A stretch of 64,000 nucleotides of DNA from Haloterrigena salifodinae (GTDB taxonomy: Archaea; Halobacteriota; Halobacteria; Halobacteriales; Natrialbaceae), in NCBI RefSeq assembly GCF_003977755.1, contig NZ_RQWN01000002.1, positions 930,001-994,000 on the forward strand, given 5' to 3'. Shown here in pieces: positions 60,716-64,000 of the stretch; position 1 is the stretch's first letter, and each line of letters opens with the position of its first letter. A program made the position numbers and the translations under genes. Below the pieces are notes generated by a model. It ran no database searches. It saw only the letters and a list, made by a program, of their open reading frames with translations, and was not told the DNA's origin.

Positions 60716-61719
60716 CCGCCCAGGCCGAGATCGAGCGCGCCGAGGAGACCGAGACGATGACCGTCCGCGAGGCGATCAGGATGGCCTTACGCGAGGAGCT
60801 GCAGCGCGATGAGGACGTCTACCTCATGGGCGAGGACGTCGGGAAGTTCGGCGGCGTCCTCGAGGTGACCGGCGGCCTCTGGGAGGAGTTCGGCGACGAA
60901 CGCGTCCGCGACACGCCGATCAGCGAGGCCGGTTTCATCGGCGCCGCGACCGGCGCCGCCGCGACCGGGACCCGGCCCGTCGCCGAGCTCATGTTCTCGG
61001 ACTTCATGGGCGTCTCGATGGAGCAGATCATGAACCAGATGGCGAAGATGCGCTACATGTTCGGCGGGAAGACGGAGATGCCGGTCACCGTCCGGACGAC
61101 CGAGGGCGGCGGCATGGGCGCCGCAAGCCAACACTCCGGGACGGTCCACGCCTGGATCGCTCACTTCCCCGGCCTGAAGGCCGTCGCGCCGGGGACGGCC
61201 GCCGCAGCGAAGGGACTGACGAAGGCCGCCGTCCGGTCGAACGATCCCGTGTTCGTCTTCGAGAACAAGATGATCTACGAGCAGCAGGGCGAGGTCCCCA
61301 CCGACGAGGAGTTCACCGTCCCCCTCGGCGAAGCCGCGGTCGAACGCGAGGGCGAGGACGTCACCGTGGTGGCGACCCAGCGGCTCGTCGGCGAGAGCCT
61401 GCAGACCGCCGACAGTTTGGCCGACGACGTCAGCGTCGAAGTCATCGACGTCCGCTCGCTGTACCCGCTGGACACGGAGACCATCGCCGACAGCGTCCGG
61501 AAGACCGGCCGGCTGGTGGTCGCCGACGAGAGCCCCCTCTCCTACGGCGTCCACGCCGAGATCGTCAGCCGCGTCCAGGAGGAGGCGTTCTTCAGCCTCG
61601 ACGCCCCGATCCAGCGGATCGGGACGCCGGACACTCACATGCCGTTCAGTCCCCCGCTCGAACAGGAGGTCCTCCCCGACGGCGACGACGTCCGGGAGGC
61701 GATCAAGCTGATCACGTAG
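60712..61719 (+). CDS. 2-oxoacid/acetoin dehydrogenase E1 component, beta subunit
   Basis: The product has 335 residues. MTVREAIRMALREELQRDED followed by VYLMGEDVGKFGGVLEVTGG holds the beta-subunit Glu that activates TPP. RVRDTPISEAGFIGAATGAA, GGKTEMPVTVRTTEGGGMGA and FPGLKAVAPGTAAAAKGLTK are canonical blocks. The transketolase C-terminal domain has SVEVIDVRSLYPLDTETIAD and HMPFSPPLEQEVLP. Its start overlaps the alpha-subunit stop, giving coupled translation and likely equimolar alpha2-beta2 assembly. Confidence 0.93.
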   Translation: MTAQAEIERAEETETMTVREAIRMALREELQRDEDVYLMGEDVGKFGGVLEVTGGLWEEFGDERVRDTPISEAGFIGAATGAAATGTRPVAELMFSDFMGVSMEQIMNQMAKMRYMFGGKTEMPVTVRTTEGGGMGAASQHSGTVHAWIAHFPGLKAVAPGTAAAAKGLTKAAVRSNDPVFVFENKMIYEQQGEVPTDEEFTVPLGEAAVEREGEDVTVVATQRLVGESLQTADSLADDVSVEVIDVRSLYPLDTETIADSVRKTGRLVVADESPLSYGVHAEIVSRVQEEAFFSLDAPIQRIGTPDTHMPFSPPLEQEVLPDGDDVREAIKLIT

Positions 61720-61747
61720 CGATGGCAGCGAGCCGCGGGGCCGACGC

Positions 61748-62767
61748 GTGACCCGCGTCGGACTCATCGCGAACCCGGCTGCCGGTCGCGACATCCGGCG
61801 GCTCACTGGCGGCGCGAGCGTCGTCGACAACTACGCCAAGCGCCGCGTCGCCGAGTGCGTCCTCGAGGGGCTGGCCGTCGTCGCCGAGCCGCCTGACGTC
61901 GCGGTCATGCCCGACCGGAGCGGGATCGCCGACCACGCCGTTTCCGAGGCGCCCGACGACCTCGCGGTCGAACGCGTGGAGATGACGATCGAGGAGTCGG
62001 CCGCGGACACGCGACGGGTGGCCGCGCGCTTCCGCGAGAGCGCCGATGCCGTCGTCGTCCTCGGCGGCGACGGCACCACCCGCGACGTCGCGCTCGAGGT
62101 CGGCGACGTGCCGGTCGTCTCCGTCTCGACGGGGACGAACAACGTCGTGCCGACGCCGGTCGACGGCACCGTCGCCGGAGCGGCCGCGGCCGCGGTCGCG
62201 ACCGGCGCCGCGGACGCCGACACCGTAACCGATCGCCACGGTCGGATCGACGTCCGAGCGGACGACGTCAACGGCGAGAAGCGTCTCACCGGACTGGCAG
62301 CGGTCGAGATCACGGACCGATCGTTCGTCGGCACACGGGCTGTCATCGACCCGTCCGAACTGGTCGGCGGCGTCGTCTCGCGGGCGCACCCGAGCGACAT
62401 CGGCCTCGGGAGCGTCGCCGGCTGTCTCGAGCCGCTGGCGCCCGACGCGCCGGGCGGGGTCGCGCTCCGCCTCGACGACCCCGAGGCGACGCCGCGGTCG
62501 GTCTCGGCGATCGTCGCGCCCGGGATGACGGCGACGATCGGAATCGAGGAGCGCGAACGCCTGGACTGGAACGAGCCGGCGACCTTCGACGTGTCTGACG
62601 GCGTCGTCGGCGCGGACGGCGAGCGCGAACTCGAGGTTGTGGACGCGACGGTCGAGATGACGCCAACCACCGACGGGCCGCGACTCGTAGACGCTGACGC
62701 CGCGCTCGGCGCCGCCGTCGAGGCGGGCGCGCTGGTCCGCGAGGGTCCGCTGCTCGAGGAGCGGTAG
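61748..62767 (+). CDS. NAD-kinase-fold protein, AcoX-like
   Basis: The product has 339 residues from a GTG at 61748. VGLIANPAAGRDIRRLTGGA and DAVVVLGGDGTTRDVALEVG carry the NPxAG and GGDGT motifs of the NAD kinase/diacylglycerol kinase superfamily. VSVSTGTNNVVPTPVDGTVA is the next substrate loop. In bacterial acetoin clusters AcoX has this fold and position but no settled activity. The gene begins 28 nt after E1 beta in the same direction, supporting an acetoin-type operon. No ATG start exists near the family N-terminus. Confidence 0.85.
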   Translation: MTRVGLIANPAAGRDIRRLTGGASVVDNYAKRRVAECVLEGLAVVAEPPDVAVMPDRSGIADHAVSEAPDDLAVERVEMTIEESAADTRRVAARFRESADAVVVLGGDGTTRDVALEVGDVPVVSVSTGTNNVVPTPVDGTVAGAAAAAVATGAADADTVTDRHGRIDVRADDVNGEKRLTGLAAVEITDRSFVGTRAVIDPSELVGGVVSRAHPSDIGLGSVAGCLEPLAPDAPGGVALRLDDPEATPRSVSAIVAPGMTATIGIEERERLDWNEPATFDVSDGVVGADGERELEVVDATVEMTPTTDGPRLVDADAALGAAVEAGALVREGPLLEER

Positions 62768-62779
62768 CGACTTCCGTTT

Positions 62780-64000
62780 TTACTCACGGCCGCGGTACGA
62801 CCCGAGGACGAGTTCCGACGCCCGCTCGGCCCGGTCGAACAGTCGCTCGAGGAACGCGGCTGCCTCGTTGCCGCCGATCGCTCGCGCGTCGTAGGTCAGC
62901 GTCGCGACCACGAGCGGCCGGAGGCGCACGTCGTCGCTGTTCGGAACGGCCCGCTGGCTGGTCGGATCGACCTCGAGGGTCGCGACGGACGGCGGATTGA
63001 CGAGTCGCCCGTCCGCCTCGGTCTCGGCGGCGTTGGCGACGGTGAACGTGGCCCGCTCGTCGGAGGTGGCGGCGTCCGCGTCGTCGCCGTCGACCGTCCG
63101 CCGCGCCTCGACGATCTCCGTCAGCGAGCGGTTTCGAGCGTCCGGGACGACCACGGAGACCGGCCCGTCGTCGCTCCCGGCGACGAGCGCGACGTTCTGC
63201 GTCTCTCGGACCTGATGGGTCGATTCCGCGTACGTTCCGTTCAGAACTGGATGGTCGGCGAGCGTCGCCGAGGCGAGAACGACCAGCAGGTCGGTCATCG
63301 TGACCTCGTCTTCGAAGGCGGTCCGCACCGCTTCGGTCGCCTCGAACAGCGCGTTTGCGGCCGCCGGCGCGGCGACGGCCGTCGTCCGATGGTACCGATC
63401 CGTCAGCGGATCTCCGGGTTCGATTCGGCGGACGCCGGCGACGTCGGTCGGTTCCGTCGAAATCTCGACGTCGGCCTCACGCTCGGCTTCGGCGCTGGTG
63501 GTTCCGGGCTCCGGCGCCGACTCGGCCGCCGCCTCCACGTCGGCTTCGGTGATCGATCCCATCGGTCCCGTTCCTCCGACCGTCGTCAGATCGACCTCGA
63601 GTTCCGCCGCCCGTTTCCTCGCACGCGGCGAGGCCTTGATCTCCTCGCCGTCCGTCGCGTCGGCTGCAGTCGGCCCCGCATCCGTCGCTTCGGCGGCCGA
63701 TTCCGCCGCGGCCTCGACGTCCTCTTCGGTGATCGACCCCATTGGGCCCGTCCCCTCGACCGCCGTCAGATCGACCTCGAGTTCCTCCGCGCGTTTTCGC
63801 GCGCGCGGAGACGCTTTGAGGTCCTCGGGCGCCCCGCCCGACCCGCCGCTGGAGGGTTGCGCGGCGGCCGCGTCGCCGCCGTCGGTGGCGTTCGCCTCGG
63901 ACGTCGCGGCCGCGTCTGACGCCGCGCCGGCGTCCGGACCGGCGGCCGCCGCGATCTCGGGCGCCTCCTCCTCGAGGCCGGCCTCGGCGTCGGCCCGCAG
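62780..64000 (-). CDS. 2-oxoacid dehydrogenase E2-like protein, degenerate catalytic domain (N-terminus outside window)
   Basis: The frame is open from the window edge for 407 codons. Two nearly identical peripheral-subunit-binding domains occur (63698-63820 and 63518-63640; KASPRARKRAEELEVDLTAV and KASPRARKRAAELEVDLTTV). They are joined by Ala/Asp-rich linkers typical of E2. The C-terminal part has the acyltransferase fold (LVVLASATLADHPVLNGTYA, NVALVAGSDDGPVSVVVPDA). The catalytic HRxxDG motif is replaced by DARAIGG (62870-62890), so the active His and Asp are absent. A lipoyl domain is expected beyond the edge. It converges with the E1/AcoX operon. It may be a structural E2 or an assembly partner rather than an active acyltransferase. 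Confidence 0.82.
   Translation of the reverse strand: MRADAEAGLEEEAPEIAAAAGPDAGAASDAAATSEANATDGGDAAAAQPSSGGSGGAPEDLKASPRARKRAEELEVDLTAVEGTGPMGSITEEDVEAAAESAAEATDAGPTAADATDGEEIKASPRARKRAAELEVDLTTVGGTGPMGSITEADVEAAAESAPEPGTTSAEAEREADVEISTEPTDVAGVRRIEPGDPLTDRYHRTTAVAAPAAANALFEATEAVRTAFEDEVTMTDLLVVLASATLADHPVLNGTYAESTHQVRETQNVALVAGSDDGPVSVVVPDARNRSLTEIVEARRTVDGDDADAATSDERATFTVANAAETEADGRLVNPPSVATLEVDPTSQRAVPNSDDVRLRPLVVATLTYDARAIGGNEAAAFLERLFDRAERASELVLGSYRGRE

Noticed and set aside
1-64000. CRISPR array, transposase or integrase genes
   Set aside because: No regularly spaced repeats with spacers, no DDE or Y-recombinase motifs and no complete insertion sequence could be found by reading both strands.

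Overview
The window reads as a chromosome segment of a haloarchaeon, probably of the Natrialbales (Natrinema/Haloterrigena-like). The evidence is very high GC, strongly acidic proteins, Tat lipoproteins with twin arginines, haloarchaeal-only signalling domains (HalX, HalOD1, bacterio-opsin-activator HTH), an archaeal S15 / RecJ-like / Pcc1 / S3Ae operon, and many TATA boxes 22-32 nt before start codons (leaderless-type promoters). The genus assignment is an inference.

1-9.1 kb: end of a CinA/MoaB-like gene, a small wHTH regulator, the preQ0 (archaeosine) operon queD-queE-queC, a MEDS-PAS-GAF histidine kinase, an iron-type alcohol dehydrogenase, and a divergent NAD(P)-binding protein / HxlR regulator pair. 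9.1-11.8 kb: the translation/KEOPS operon rps15, recJ-like, pcc1, rps3ae (leftward). 11.8-14.9 kb: a gene-free stretch of perfect hairpins, a fatty acyl-CoA synthetase with a palindromic operator, tRNA-Ala(GGC), and a duplicated tRNA 3' end that looks like an attachment-site scar.

14.9-17.1 kb is the most unusual part. A secreted protein made of eight 19-residue repeats matches the bacterial curlin (CsgA) repeat motif and is followed by two exported proteins of unknown function. 17.2-24.4 kb is a sensory block: a sensor kinase co-directional with a binding lipoprotein that has no permease, a HalX response regulator, and a Bat-like regulator overlapping a second kinase. 24.5-31 kb carries small haloarchaeal proteins, a PGF-pre-PGF surface protein lacking its anchor, a low-GC lipoprotein patch and a CNNM-type transporter.

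31-38 kb is a complete peptide ABC transporter (fused DppD-DppF ATPase, DppC, DppB, binding protein) with a Bat-like regulator upstream. Both binding proteins in the window have their domain segments in circularly permuted order. 38-50 kb is mostly housekeeping: an SLC13 transporter, small zinc-finger and membrane proteins, surE, an Rsm22-like methyltransferase with tyrA, a HTH-GNAT protein, a flavin oxidoreductase and an M24 peptidase.

50-64 kb holds a LolA-like lipoprotein, aroA, a pseudogene with two in-frame stops, thiolase, DoxX, an MFS transporter, aroC, OsmC and a 2-oxoacid/acetoin dehydrogenase locus (E1 alpha, E1 beta, AcoX-like). A convergent E2 gene at the right edge lacks the catalytic HRxxDG motif. 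tyrA, aroA and aroC place three aromatic-pathway steps within 13 kb but not in one operon.
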